From: Dyella sp. ASV24
Lineage (GTDB): Bacteria; Pseudomonadota; Gammaproteobacteria; Xanthomonadales; Rhodanobacteraceae
NCBI RefSeq assembly: GCF_016428905.1
Contig: NZ_JAELTQ010000017.1
Span: forward strand, 1-61,233
Length of the DNA: 61,233 nucleotides
Direction: 5' to 3'
Position 1 is the stretch's first letter. Each line of letters begins with the position of its first letter. The translations under genes were made by a program, and so were the position numbers. The notes beneath the pieces were generated by a model. The model worked only from the letters and a program-made list of their open reading frames with translations, was not told where the DNA came from and searched no databases. Shown in pieces: positions 1 to 8,007 of this stretch.

Positions 1-75
<75 letters not shown>

Positions 76-89
76 GCTTCGTACTTGCC

Positions 90-116
90 GTCATTCCGGC
101 GCAGGCCGGAATCCAG
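90..116. repeat. REP-like extragenic palindrome, copy 1
   Basis: An imperfect palindrome (CATTCCGGC-GCAG-GCCGGAATC core) lies directly after the stop of the GIY-YIG gene. A sister copy with compensating changes (CACCCCGGC-GTAG-GCCGGGGTC) is at 32956-32982. Paired changes on both arms suggest the hairpin is conserved rather than the exact bases. REP/Smag-type elements of this kind are common in Xanthomonadales intergenic DNA. Confidence 0.75.
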
Positions 117-410
117 TTACAGCAACGTCGGGTAGAGGTCGAGCCAGTCAGGGTTTTCGCCTTCGATCAATCGCAGCTTCCACGAACGTTTCCATTCCTT
201 GAGCTGCTTTTCCTTCACGATGGCTGATTCCATGGTTTCGTGCAGCTCATACCAGACTAGGTCGTGCACGTGATAACGGGATGTAAAACCACCCACTGCC
301 TCGGTTCGGTGCTGCCAGATGCGTTTGATGAGATCACTGGTGACACCAACGTAAAGCGTTCCGTTGCGGCCTGACGCCAGGATGTACACACAGGGTTGCC
401 GTCGATCCAT
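117..410 (-). CDS. GIY-YIG nuclease family protein
   Basis: Encodes 97 residues, the usual length for a stand-alone GIY-YIG domain (UPF0213/YhbQ group). The first motif is VYIL at residues 8-11, with LYVGVT at 19-24. The helix with the expected catalytic Arg (R30, in DLIKRIWQHR) follows, then a Glu-rich helix (VKEKQLKEW) carrying the metal-binding Glu. These proteins cut or bind DNA or RNA, but the physiological role of the small members is unsettled. It lies 48 bases downstream of the phoH-like gene on the same strand, separated by a strong hairpin, so co-transcription is uncertain. It lies next to adapter sequence, but the stop codon is genomic and the ORF is complete. Confidence 0.85.
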   Translation of the reverse strand: MDRRQPCVYILASGRNGTLYVGVTSDLIKRIWQHRTEAVGGFTSRYHVHDLVWYELHETMESAIVKEKQLKEWKRSWKLRLIEGENPDWLDLYPTLL

Positions 411-423
411 AACGTCTTCCAGG

Positions 424-449
424 CAGCGCCCCGGCGCGCCGGGGCGCTG
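424..449 (-). terminator. GC-rich hairpin after phoH-like gene
   Basis: A perfect 11-bp stem (CAGCGCCCCGG / CCGGGGCGCTG) with a CGCG loop lies between the phoH-like stop at 459 and the GIY-YIG start at 410. There is no T-run on the minus strand. It may attenuate or process the transcript rather than act as a strong intrinsic terminator. Confidence 0.45.
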
Positions 450-458
450 GTGGGTTCC

Positions 459-1838
459 TTACAACGCTTCCGACGCAAAATCCGCCAGTCGCGAGCGCTC
501 GCCGCGACGCAGCGTGATATGCGCCGAATGCTCCCAGTGCTTGAAGCGATCAACCGCGTAGGTAAGGCCGGACGTCGTTTCCGTGAGGTAAGGCGTATCG
601 ATCTGCTCCACGTTGCCGAGGCAGACGATCTTGGTGCCCGGGCCTGCGCGCGTGATCAGTGTCTTCATCTGCTTGGGCGTGAGGTTCTGTGCCTCGTCGA
701 TGATCAGGTAGCGCGACAGGAAGGTGCGTCCGCGCATGAAGTTCAGCGAACGGATCTTGATGCGCGAGGCGAGCAGGTCGTTGGTGGCTTGGCGCCCCCA
801 GCTACCGCCTTCCTCCGGGTTGGCGAGCACTTCGAGGTTGTCAGTGAGGGCGCCCATCCACGGCGTCATCTTCTCTTCCTCCGTACCGGGCAGGAAGCCG
901 ATGTCTTCACCCACGGACACGGTGGCACGCGTCATGATGATTTCGCGGTAACGCTGCTGATCCATCACTTGTGCAAGGCCGGCAGCCAGCGCCAACAGCG
1001 TCTTGCCTGTGCCTGCGGTGCCTAGCAGGGTCACGAAATCCACGTCAGGATCCATCAGTACGTTCAGCGCAAAATTCTGCTCGCGATTGCGCGCGGCAAT
1101 ACCCCACACGCCGTGGTTTGCATGGCTGTGGTCATCCAGCAGTACCAGCGTGGCCTTGACCTCGTCGACGTGCAGTACGCGCAACTCCACGCTGTTGTCG
1201 CCTGGCAGGAACAGACACTGGTTGGCGTACCAGTCTTCGTCATCGTGGCGGTCGAGCTTGTAGAACGTGCGGCCGCGCTCGTTCCACGATTGCACCTCGG
1301 GATGCTTATCCCAGAAATCCTCCGGCAGTTCCTTCGAGCCCGTGTAGAGCAGGGTGAAATCGTCGAGGGCGCGATCGTTTTCGTAGTCTTCGGCGTCGAT
1401 GCCGTAGATCTTGGCCTTGATGCGGAGGTTGATGTCCTTGGTGACCAGTACGACCGAGCGTTCGGGATTCTGGTCGCGCAGTTCGATCACTGCCGACAGG
1501 ATCAGATTGTCCGCCTTACCGTGGCCGTTGGTAGTGCGCTGCTGGAAATACAGCCTGCCCACTGCACCGCCGCGCTTGAGGTTGACGCCCTGTGGATTGG
1601 ATAACTCAAGGCCATTGCTAATGCCATGACCGTTGCCGCGCACAATCAATTCATTGAGGAAGCGACTGACCTGGCGACCGTTGCGCGAGACTTCCGAGGC
1701 GCCTTTCTTCTTTTCGTCCAGTTCCTCCAACACCGTCATGGGAATGAAGACATCGTGTTCTTCGAAGCGGAACAGCGAGGTCGGATCGTGCAGCAACACA
1801 TTGGTGTCGAGAGCGTAGATGCGCTTGCTTCCGGTCAT
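459..1838 (-). CDS. PhoH-family ATPase with N-terminal PIN domain (PhoH2 type)
   Basis: Encodes 459 residues in two modules. Residues 6-150 are a PIN-like ribonuclease domain with the acidic pattern LDTN (D11) and LEEL (E38/E39). Residues 250-459 are a PhoH P-loop ATPase with Walker A GTAGTGKT (273-280) and Walker B LIIDEAQN (D381-E382). PIN-PhoH fusions are described as RNA helicase/RNase proteins in other bacteria; the cellular substrate is not visible from sequence. The start is the ATG at 1838, directly before the PIN strand that should begin the domain. Length and domain order are ordinary for the family. Downstream, on the same strand, is the small GIY-YIG gene. Confidence 0.93.
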   Translation of the reverse strand: MTGSKRIYALDTNVLLHDPTSLFRFEEHDVFIPMTVLEELDEKKKGASEVSRNGRQVSRFLNELIVRGNGHGISNGLELSNPQGVNLKRGGAVGRLYFQQRTTNGHGKADNLILSAVIELRDQNPERSVVLVTKDINLRIKAKIYGIDAEDYENDRALDDFTLLYTGSKELPEDFWDKHPEVQSWNERGRTFYKLDRHDDEDWYANQCLFLPGDNSVELRVLHVDEVKATLVLLDDHSHANHGVWGIAARNREQNFALNVLMDPDVDFVTLLGTAGTGKTLLALAAGLAQVMDQQRYREIIMTRATVSVGEDIGFLPGTEEEKMTPWMGALTDNLEVLANPEEGGSWGRQATNDLLASRIKIRSLNFMRGRTFLSRYLIIDEAQNLTPKQMKTLITRAGPGTKIVCLGNVEQIDTPYLTETTSGLTYAVDRFKHWEHSAHITLRRGERSRLADFASEAL

Positions 1839-1989
1839 ACGGAAGAAACCTCTTCAGCGTGCGAGGGAAATGAACCACGGCATGCGGCATGCCGCGGGGA
1901 CCCGGCCCATCCGGCCGGTTTGCCATGCGCGGTGACAAATGCCCGTCCCGGCGGACGGGCAGCGACATGGCGAAAGGAGCGATACAGGG

Positions 1990-2451
1990 TCACTTGGCGG
2001 GAATGGCGTCGAGCACTGTCTGAGCGTGTCCTGGGACTTTCACGTTGCGCCATTCCTGGGCCAGCCTGCCTTCGGGATCGATCAGGAAGGTACTTCGTAC
2101 GACACCCATGTGACGTTTTCCATACAGCACCTTCTCGTGGATCACGTCGAAGGCGTTGCACCAGGTTTCGTCAGGGTCGGAAACCAGCGGGAACGGCAGC
2201 TCCTGCTTGGTCGCGAAGTTCGCGTGGGACTTCACCGAATCGCGCGAGACGCCGATCACCTGCGCGTGGCGTTTCTGGAACTTGGGGTACAGGTCGCGGA
2301 AATCCTTGGCCTCGTTCGTACAACCGGGGGTGCTGTCCTTCGGGTAGAAGTACACCACCACCCATTGACCTTTCAGGCTGTCGAGCTTCAGTTCACTGCC
2401 GTCGCCGGTCGTGCCTTTGAGCTTGGGGACTTTCTTGCCAACGTCGGGCAT
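1990..2451 (-). CDS. bcp: Peroxiredoxin, Bcp/PrxQ family
   Basis: Encodes 153 residues with a thioredoxin fold and the peroxidatic cysteine in DSTPGCT (C44). It reduces hydrogen peroxide and organic hydroperoxides in the cytoplasm. The resolving cysteine of E. coli Bcp (five residues after the peroxidatic Cys) is Lys here, and the PrxQ position 36 residues on is Ala (A80). The only other cysteine is C98, in DETWCNAF. The enzyme is therefore either 1-Cys or uses C98. The gene lies downstream of gcvR on the same strand, with dapA divergent, matching the enterobacterial gcvR-bcp/dapA arrangement. Confidence 0.93.
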   Translation of the reverse strand: MPDVGKKVPKLKGTTGDGSELKLDSLKGQWVVVYFYPKDSTPGCTNEAKDFRDLYPKFQKRHAQVIGVSRDSVKSHANFATKQELPFPLVSDPDETWCNAFDVIHEKVLYGKRHMGVVRSTFLIDPEGRLAQEWRNVKVPGHAQTVLDAIPAK

Positions 2452-2730
2452 GGGTTCTCCTGCGAGGCCGTGGCCGGCCTCGACTGCATGTCGTTATTCA
2501 AGGGGAACGGGGCAGCGGGGGAGGGCGTAAGGGCGATCAGCGCGCGCCCTGTGATCGGTGCGACTCGACCCTCTTGCTGCATGCATGCCTCTCCAGTGCT
2601 GCCCTCAGGGAACAGACTAGCGCTTGCCGCGGCGAATGACAGCCCTTGCGGGAGATCGCCTTGGGGAGCATGCTCAAAAGCCCGGTCGACAGGCTGGAAA
2701 ATCCGGTTTTTCAGCGCTTGCGTGCGCTGC

Positions 2731-3297
2731 TCAGAACTTCACCGGATCCATGATGGCGTCAAGGTTCAGGCCATCACAGAACTCCAGGAAATCATCGCGC
2801 AGTGCGGCGATATGCGTCGCCGCGGGAATGCCGATGGTGATCTGTGCCTGGAACATGTCCGCACCGGTCTGCATTGCCTGATAGCGCAGCGAACTGAGCT
2901 GCTCGATAACGATGTCGCGTCGGTCGAAGAAGTCGATGATCTTCACGAGGATGCCGGGGCGGTCCGCCGAGATCACCTCGATGAGGTAGGGCAGCAGGTG
3001 CGAGTGATGCTCACGCGGCCCGGTGCGGTAGAACGACAGCCGCAGATCCTCGTCGCGGGCCACCTTGGCCAGTGCGGTCTCCAGCTTGGCCACCGCATCC
3101 CATGCCCCCGTGGCGAGCAGGGTCAGTGAGGTGTCCGCACCGAGCGATGCCACTCGGGCATCGGCCAGATTGCAGCCGGCTTCGGCGATACGTTTGGCTA
3201 GCGTCAGCAATGGCGCGCGCGGAGAAGGGGTCAGCGTCTGGATCAGCAGCTGGTTGTCGCTACTGGTGCGCGCGGAAGAACGATTCAAGGAGTCCAC
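2731..3297 (-). CDS. gcvR: Glycine cleavage system transcriptional repressor, double ACT domain
   Basis: Encodes about 188 residues made of two ACT domains: the first around NQLLIQTLTPSPRAPLLTLA, the second around YLIEVISADRPGILVKIIDF. In E. coli, GcvR binds GcvA and prevents activation of the glycine-cleavage operon; the same role is inferred here. The start is uncertain. GTG at 3297 and TTG at 3288 both fit the family length (E. coli about 190 residues), and AGGTGG sits five bases before the TTG. A longer frame back to 3462 has no family similarity and was not used. It is divergent from dapA, with bcp downstream. Confidence 0.85.
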   Translation of the reverse strand: MDSLNRSSARTSSDNQLLIQTLTPSPRAPLLTLAKRIAEAGCNLADARVASLGADTSLTLLATGAWDAVAKLETALAKVARDEDLRLSFYRTGPREHHSHLLPYLIEVISADRPGILVKIIDFFDRRDIVIEQLSSLRYQAMQTGADMFQAQITIGIPAATHIAALRDDFLEFCDGLNLDAIMDPVKF

Positions 3298-3584
3298 CTG
3301 TGGCGGCCCGCACGAAGCGGGTAAGAAAGCACATCCGCCGAGCTTACTGGTCGCCTGCGGAGCCCCGCAAGTAAGGCCATGGTGGGCCAGGAGGGCCAGT
3401 GGATTCCCCCAAGGGCATCGACGCGCACGCTGGTGCGGCTGGGGCGCGCCGGGTATCCGCAAGATGAATGATTACCGCAAGTTGGCACGATCTTGCCGCC
3501 GGGATAGCCATGATGGCCGTCTTGTATTGGCGTAAGAGGCTTTTCCAGTAACATGCGGGGTTTGATTTTGAGCCGGAGCCGGTC

Positions 3585-4478
3585 TTGGATATTCGCGGAA
3601 GCATCTGCGCGCTGGTAACGCCGTTCACGGCGGACGGCGGGCTTGATCTAGCGGCTTTCGGAAAGCTGCTGGACTACCAGATCGCTGGCGGTACCGAGGG
3701 CGTGGTGGTGGCCGGGTCCACCGGCGAGGCCCACATGCTCGAGCATGAGGAATACGAGCGCCTGCTCGCCTTTGCGGTGGAGCGAGTGGCCGGTCGTATC
3801 CCGGTGATCGCCGGTACTGGCGAGGCTGGCACCGCCAAGACCGTAGCGCTGACCCGTCGGGCGAAAGCCTTGGGCGCCGATGCGGCGCTGGTGGTAGCCC
3901 CGTATTACGTGCGCCCGACGCAGGAAGGCCTGCGCCGCCACTTCCTCGAAGTGGCCGATCAGGGCGGCCTGCCTGTGCTGCTCTACAACGTGCCCACACG
4001 CACGGCTTGCGACCTGCTGCCGGCGACGGTAGCTGCGCTGCGCGACCACCCGGGCATCGTGGGCATCAAGGAAGCGCAGGGTTCGGACGAGCGCATCAGC
4101 GCTCTTGCGGAACTTGCGCGGCCAGATTTCGTCTATCTGTCCGGTGACGACGGCACGGCCTGCAAGGCCATGCTTGCCGGAGGTGCGGGAACCATCTCGG
4201 TGGTAGCCAATCTGGTGCCTCGTGCGTTCCGCATGCTGTGTGATGCGGCAACGGCCGGTGATCGGGGTGAGGCACAGCGCTGCGATGCCGTACTGGCTCC
4301 ACTGGTATCGGCGCTCAACTGCGCGCCAAACCCCATTGCGGTCAAGGCTGGGTTGCCCCCGCTGGGGCTGGGATCGGCGGCTCCGCGCCTGCCGTTGGTT
4401 GAATTGGAGGACGGCCCGGACCGTGCGCGACTTCGCGAAGCGCTGACGGCTCTGGCATCCTTGGCGAATGCGGCCTGA
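3585..4478 (+). CDS. dapA: 4-hydroxy-tetrahydrodipicolinate synthase
   Basis: Encodes 297 residues forming a TIM barrel that condenses pyruvate with aspartate semialdehyde, the first committed step of lysine and meso-diaminopimelate synthesis. Visible active-site residues are the Schiff-base lysine in GIKEAQG (K162), the proton-relay tyrosine in YNVPTRT (Y134) and the AGSTGE loop (S45-T46), where many homologues have TT. Translation starts at TTG 3585; no in-frame ATG is nearby, and CGGAG lies 8-12 bases upstream. The bamC-like lipoprotein gene follows 38 bases downstream, as in E. coli dapA-bamC. Confidence 0.96.
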   Translation: MDIRGSICALVTPFTADGGLDLAAFGKLLDYQIAGGTEGVVVAGSTGEAHMLEHEEYERLLAFAVERVAGRIPVIAGTGEAGTAKTVALTRRAKALGADAALVVAPYYVRPTQEGLRRHFLEVADQGGLPVLLYNVPTRTACDLLPATVAALRDHPGIVGIKEAQGSDERISALAELARPDFVYLSGDDGTACKAMLAGGAGTISVVANLVPRAFRMLCDAATAGDRGEAQRCDAVLAPLVSALNCAPNPIAVKAGLPPLGLGSAAPRLPLVELEDGPDRARLREALTALASLANAA

Positions 4479-4516
4479 TTTTTCGGGCAACTGACACTTC
4501 TACGGAATCTGCTTAC

Positions 4517-5110
4517 ATGAAGAAATCCCCGCTTGTCGTGGCCCTGCCGGTACTGGCCCTGTCTGCCTTGCTGCTCTCTGGCTGCGGCATGTTCCGTTCG
4601 CAGAAGGCCTGGGAGACCGCCAAACAGGAAACGCCGCTCGAAATTCCTCCGGGCATGGACACCCCGTCCACCAGCGCTGCGCTGGTCATTCCTGAAACAG
4701 GCGCCAACAACCCCACGGCCAACGGCGCCACGGCGCGTGTTGGCAAAGCCAGTGCCCAGATTGCGGACGGCTTCGTGCTGAACGACAACGTGGACAACAC
4801 CTATCGCCGCGTTGGCCAGACCCTGGAGAACGGCGACATTGGCCAGGTGGTCGCGCATGACGATGCTGCCCACACCTACACCCTGAGCGTGGTGGCATCC
4901 GACCAGCCAGCGCAGAAGAAGGGCTTCTTCAGCAGCATGTTCAACGGCAAGTCCAAGCAGAGCGCGGACGCCCCGGGCGCCACGCCGCATCAGGTGACCC
5001 TGACCATCAGCACCAGCGGCGAGAAGGCTAGCGAAGTGCGTGCGCAGGGCGATGCCTCTGCAGTGGCAAAGGTGGTCGACACCCTCAAGGGCCGCATGGG
5101 CGGCGGTTGA
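4517..5110 (+). CDS. bamC: BamC/NlpB-like outer-membrane lipoprotein
   Basis: Encodes 197 residues starting with a type II signal peptide and lipobox LLSGC at residues 19-23. The PLEIPPGMDTP segment soon after matches the flexible N-terminal region that BamC uses to contact BamD. The remaining domain (FVLNDNVDNTYRRVGQTLEN onward) resembles a single BamC helix-grip domain, so the protein is shorter than the two-domain E. coli BamC. Inferred role: accessory lipoprotein of the BAM outer-membrane assembly machine. The dapA-bamC order supports this. A strong terminator follows immediately. Confidence 0.78.
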   Translation: MKKSPLVVALPVLALSALLLSGCGMFRSQKAWETAKQETPLEIPPGMDTPSTSAALVIPETGANNPTANGATARVGKASAQIADGFVLNDNVDNTYRRVGQTLENGDIGQVVAHDDAAHTYTLSVVASDQPAQKKGFFSSMFNGKSKQSADAPGATPHQVTLTISTSGEKASEVRAQGDASAVAKVVDTLKGRMGGG

Positions 5111-5130
5111 TCCGCTGCCTTCCGGCCATG

Positions 5131-5159
5131 AAAAACGCCGCCCAAGGGCGGCGTTTTTT
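5131..5159 (+). terminator. Rho-independent terminator after bamC
   Basis: ACGCCGCCC-AA-GGGCGGCGT hairpin preceded by an A-run and followed by six T. The A-run on the left also supplies a T-run on the minus strand, so it can serve the converging fdxA transcript (stop at 5208). Confidence 0.93.
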
Positions 5160-5207
5160 GTGCGTAAGCGGTGAGGCCCGGATCGCGTGTTGCAGGCCCG
5201 GTGGCGC

Positions 5208-5531
5208 TCAGCGCTCGAGCAGGTCCAGCTTGTCAGGCTTGTTTTCCCATTCCTTGGCGTCGGCCAGGGCATCCTTGCGTTCGGTGATCACCGGCCAGCT
5301 CTTGGCCAGTTCCGCGTTCAGCACCACGAACGACTCCTGGCCCGCGGGGACGTCGTCCTCGGGGTAGATCGCGTTGATCGGGCACTCGGGCTCGCAGAGA
5401 GTACAGTCGATGCACTCGTCCGGATCGATCACAAGGAAGTTGGGGCCTTCATGGAATGCGTCGACGGGACATACTTCGACGCAGTCAGTGTATTTGCACT
5501 TGATGCAGTTGTCGGTAACGACAAAAGTCAT
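5208..5531 (-). CDS. fdxA: Seven-iron ferredoxin FdxA ([3Fe-4S][4Fe-4S])
   Basis: Encodes 107 residues with cysteines at 9, 12, 17, 21, 40, 43, 46 and 50. By analogy with Azotobacter ferredoxin I, C9/C17/C50 bind the 3Fe-4S cluster and C21/C40/C43/C46 bind the 4Fe-4S cluster; C12 is the extra cysteine often seen in this group. The acidic C-terminal tail (from about residue 60) is typical of the longer FdI-type proteins. It is a cytoplasmic low-potential electron carrier; its partner enzyme is not evident from neighbours. The tRNA-Glu gene lies about 50 bases upstream on the same strand. Confidence 0.95.
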   Translation of the reverse strand: MTFVVTDNCIKCKYTDCVEVCPVDAFHEGPNFLVIDPDECIDCTLCEPECPINAIYPEDDVPAGQESFVVLNAELAKSWPVITERKDALADAKEWENKPDKLDLLER

Positions 5532-5581
5532 GCTGTCGCGCGCCTGTTGGTGGAAGGACGCGGCCCGTGCCAGGCCGGAAG

Positions 5582-5657
5582 TGGCGCTCCCTACGAGGTT
5601 CGAACTCGTGTTCCCGCCTTGAGAGGGCGGTGTCCTAGGCCACTAGACGAAGGGAGC
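5582..5657 (-). tRNA. tRNA-Glu (anticodon CUC)
   Basis: A 76-base cloverleaf on the minus strand. The acceptor pairs GCTCCCT with AGGGAGC, followed by discriminator G and an encoded CCA. The D-arm contains TCTAGTGGCCTAGGA. The anticodon loop CTCTCAA sits on stem CCGCC/GGCGG and gives anticodon CUC, reading GAG. The T-loop is GTTCGAA. Confidence 0.97.
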
Positions 5658-6110
5658 GAAATGCACCGGAGCGCGCTAGTATAGCGGAATTGTTTCGCCC
5701 AGCAATGCCCCGGAGGGCGGAATGGCTGGGTGGGGCGACCGCTGGTTCCCCTGGGAGCCGGATAGATGTGAATGTGGATGCGGCGAATCCTGCCGCGATT
5801 GATCGCTTTGAATGGCGCCGTGCGCCAAGAGCCTGTCCAATGTCTCTACATGATCCGCGTTATTCATCCAAAGCGCCCAGCGAACGGATCGTGGCGACGC
5901 GCCTGACTGGTGGTCAGGTCAAGCCACGAGGTGTTCGCTGGGCGCTTTGGATGAATAACCCTTCGGGCCGGGTCTGTTTGCCCGCATCCCGGCGTTATCA
6001 CTCAGTCGTGTACGGACGTACACTCCTTCGTTCTTCCTTGGTCTGCGCGCAAACAGCTCCCGGCGCGGGTCATGTAGAGACATTGGACAGGCTCTAAGGA
6101 TCCAAACCGC
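5658..6110. repeat. Gene-free segment with nested inverted repeat upstream of pcnB
   Basis: No gene is supported here. The segment holds two pairs of perfect 26-base inverted arms. The outer pair is 5828-5853 with 6070-6095 (begins AGAGCCTGTCCAATG). The inner pair is 5860-5885 with 5933-5958 (begins TTATTCATCCAAAGCG). On the left, the outer and inner arms are 6 bases apart; on the right they are separated by about 110 bases that include a GTGTAC-GGAC-GTACAC palindrome. The layout looks like a miniature inverted-repeat element, or two overlapping ones. It ends 15 bases before the pcnB start. Confidence 0.8.
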
Positions 6111-7472
6111 TTGAATCACGACGCAAGGACTAACGCCACGCCTGCATTGCGCATCATCCCGCGCGAGCAGCACGTGATTTCGCGCAAGAACATCAGCAAG
6201 GCAGCGCTGCGCGTGCTCTATCGCCTCAATGAGGCTGGCTACCAGGCCTACCTCGTGGGAGGCGCCGTGCGCGATCTCCTGTTGGGCGGACATCCCAAGG
6301 ATTTCGACGTGGCCACCAGCGCCACGCCCGACGAGGTCAAGAAACTCTTCCGCAATTGCCGCCTGATCGGACGCCGCTTCCGTCTGGCCCATGTGGTGTA
6401 CGGGCCGGAAATTATCGAAGTGGCTACGTTCCGCGGCACCGGCGAGGAAGAGGGCGAGGGTGACCGCCACATCGTTGATGGCCGCATCGTGCGCGACAAC
6501 GTATGGGGCACCATCGAAGAAGACGCGTTGCGCCGCGACTTCCGCGTCAACGCGCTTTACTACGACATCAGCGACTTCTCTGTGCGCGATTACGTGGGCG
6601 GCGTGAAGGACGTGGAAGACCGTGTGCTCCACCTGATCGGCGATCCGGCCACCCGTTACCGCGAAGACCCGGTGCGTATGCTGCGCGCCGTTCGTCTTGC
6701 CGCCAAGCTCGATTTCCGTATCGACGCAGCGGCGGCCGCACCGTTCGCCGAATTGGGCCCGCTGCTGGCCGATGCCGCACCGGCGCGGCTGTTTGATGAA
6801 TCGCTGAAGATGTTCCTTTCCGGGCATGGTCTCAAGAGCTTCCACATGCTCGAACAGACGGGCCTGCTGAAGTTCATGTTCCCGGCCACGGCGCGCGCGC
6901 TCAAGCGTGGCGACGAGGCGCTGCGTGCACTTGTCGAGCAGGGGTTGGCCAACACCGATGCCCGCGTGGCAGAGGGCAAGTCGGTAACGCCTGCCTTCCT
7001 GTTCGCCGTGCTGCTGTGGGGTGAGGTGCGCGATCTGGCGCATACCTGGATGACCAAGGACGTGGAGCCGGTGGCCGCGTGGGAGCGAGCCGCGACGCAC
7101 GTTATTGCCGAGCAGTGTCAGCGTGTGGCGATTCCGCGCCGCTTCACGCTCACCATGGAAGAAATCTGGGGCTTGCAGCCGCGCTTTGAACAGGTGCAGC
7201 GCAAGCGCGTCTTCCGTTTGATGACGCACCCGCGCTTCCGCGCTGCGTTTGATTTCCTGTTGCTGCGCGCGGCCGAGTCGCCAGCGATCCGGCAGTTGGG
7301 TGAATGGTGGGATCACGCTCAGCAGCTGCCGCCCGAAACGTTGGCGGCCGCCTTGGCGTCGGGCGGTTCTTCCGGTGGCGCGAGCGAGAGCAACGCCCCT
7401 GCACCCAAGCCGCGCAAGCGGCGCCGGCGCAAACCGGCTTCCAAGTCGGGTGGGAAATCGGATCAAGCGTGA
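6111..7472 (+). CDS. pcnB: Poly(A) polymerase I
   Basis: Encodes 453 residues. The N-terminal nucleotidyltransferase domain shows YLVGGAVRDLLLG and the metal-binding pair in KDFDVATSA, followed by the RNA-binding region (RFRLAHVVYG, RRDFRVNALYYD). The C-terminus is Lys/Arg-rich (KPRKRRRRKPASK), as usual for the bacterial enzyme. It adds 3' A-tails that mark RNAs for degradation. The proposed start is TTG at 6111; an in-frame TAG at 6075 limits upstream extension. A non-AUG start is precedented, since E. coli pcnB also uses one. The stop overlaps the folK start in GTGA. An inverted-repeat element abuts the 5' end. Confidence 0.93.
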   Translation: MNHDARTNATPALRIIPREQHVISRKNISKAALRVLYRLNEAGYQAYLVGGAVRDLLLGGHPKDFDVATSATPDEVKKLFRNCRLIGRRFRLAHVVYGPEIIEVATFRGTGEEEGEGDRHIVDGRIVRDNVWGTIEEDALRRDFRVNALYYDISDFSVRDYVGGVKDVEDRVLHLIGDPATRYREDPVRMLRAVRLAAKLDFRIDAAAAAPFAELGPLLADAAPARLFDESLKMFLSGHGLKSFHMLEQTGLLKFMFPATARALKRGDEALRALVEQGLANTDARVAEGKSVTPAFLFAVLLWGEVRDLAHTWMTKDVEPVAAWERAATHVIAEQCQRVAIPRRFTLTMEEIWGLQPRFEQVQRKRVFRLMTHPRFRAAFDFLLLRAAESPAIRQLGEWWDHAQQLPPETLAAALASGGSSGGASESNAPAPKPRKRRRRKPASKSGGKSDQA

Positions 7473-7951
7473 CCAAAGGATTCGTCGCGCTGGGCAGCAA
7501 TCTCGGTGATGCACGTGGCCAGGTGCTGGCTGCGTTCGACGCGCTGGCAGGCCTGCCGCAAACCCGCCTGCTTGAGCGTTCGCCTCTCTATCTGACGCCG
7601 CCGTGGGGTGTATTGGATCAGCCGGCTTTCATCAATGCGGTGGCACATATCGATACTGCATTGTCTCCGCACGATCTGCTCGACGCCTTGCTGGGCATCG
7701 AGCGCGCTGCTGGGCGCGTGCGTGACGGTGAGCGATGGGGGCCACGCACGCTCGATCTGGACGTGCTGCATCTGGATGGCGTGGCGATATCCGATGAGCG
7801 ACTTACGTTGCCGCACCCTCGCATAGCCGATCGAGCCTTTGTGCTGCTGCCGCTTCATGACTTGGCGCCGGATCTGGTGTTGCCGGGTCAAGGGCGTGTG
7901 GCTGACCTGCTTGCCCGCGTCGATTCCGCCGGTTGCGAGCGTCTGCCTTGA
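7469..7951 (+). CDS. folK: 2-amino-4-hydroxy-6-hydroxymethyldihydropteridine pyrophosphokinase (HPPK)
   Basis: Encodes 160 residues from GTG 7469, overlapping the pcnB stop by 4 bases, which implies translational coupling. The start coincides with the first strand GFVALGSNLGD, which cannot be shortened. The HPPK signature RWGPRTLDLDVLHLDG carries the two magnesium-binding aspartates, and LPHPRIADRAFVLLPL is the second conserved block. It transfers pyrophosphate from ATP to the pterin precursor in folate synthesis. The pcnB-folK-panB order is common in gammaproteobacteria. Confidence 0.96.
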   Translation: MTKGFVALGSNLGDARGQVLAAFDALAGLPQTRLLERSPLYLTPPWGVLDQPAFINAVAHIDTALSPHDLLDALLGIERAAGRVRDGERWGPRTLDLDVLHLDGVAISDERLTLPHPRIADRAFVLLPLHDLAPDLVLPGQGRVADLLARVDSAGCERLP

Positions 7952-7977
7952 GCCCTTCACGTCCCACGCGGGATAAT
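7948..7977 (+). promoter_or_regulatory. Putative sigma-70 promoter for panB
   Basis: TTGAGC at 7948-7953 and GATAAT at 7972-7977 with an 18-base spacer, overlapping the folK stop codon. The panB start is 31 bases after the -10. This would let panBC be transcribed independently of pcnB-folK. Confidence 0.6.
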
Positions 7978-8007
7978 CCACGTCTGCTTCCGTTCTAGGA
8001 AATCATC

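Noticed and set aside
5582-5657. tRNA-Glu as an integration site
   Set aside because: No repeat of the tRNA 3' end and no integrase were seen nearby; the adjacent inverted repeat lies on the 5' side.
5919-7514. 531-codon open frame antisense to pcnB and across the inverted repeat
   Set aside because: pcnB is unambiguous on the plus strand; the His/Arg/Ala-rich translation is typical of antisense GC-rich DNA.
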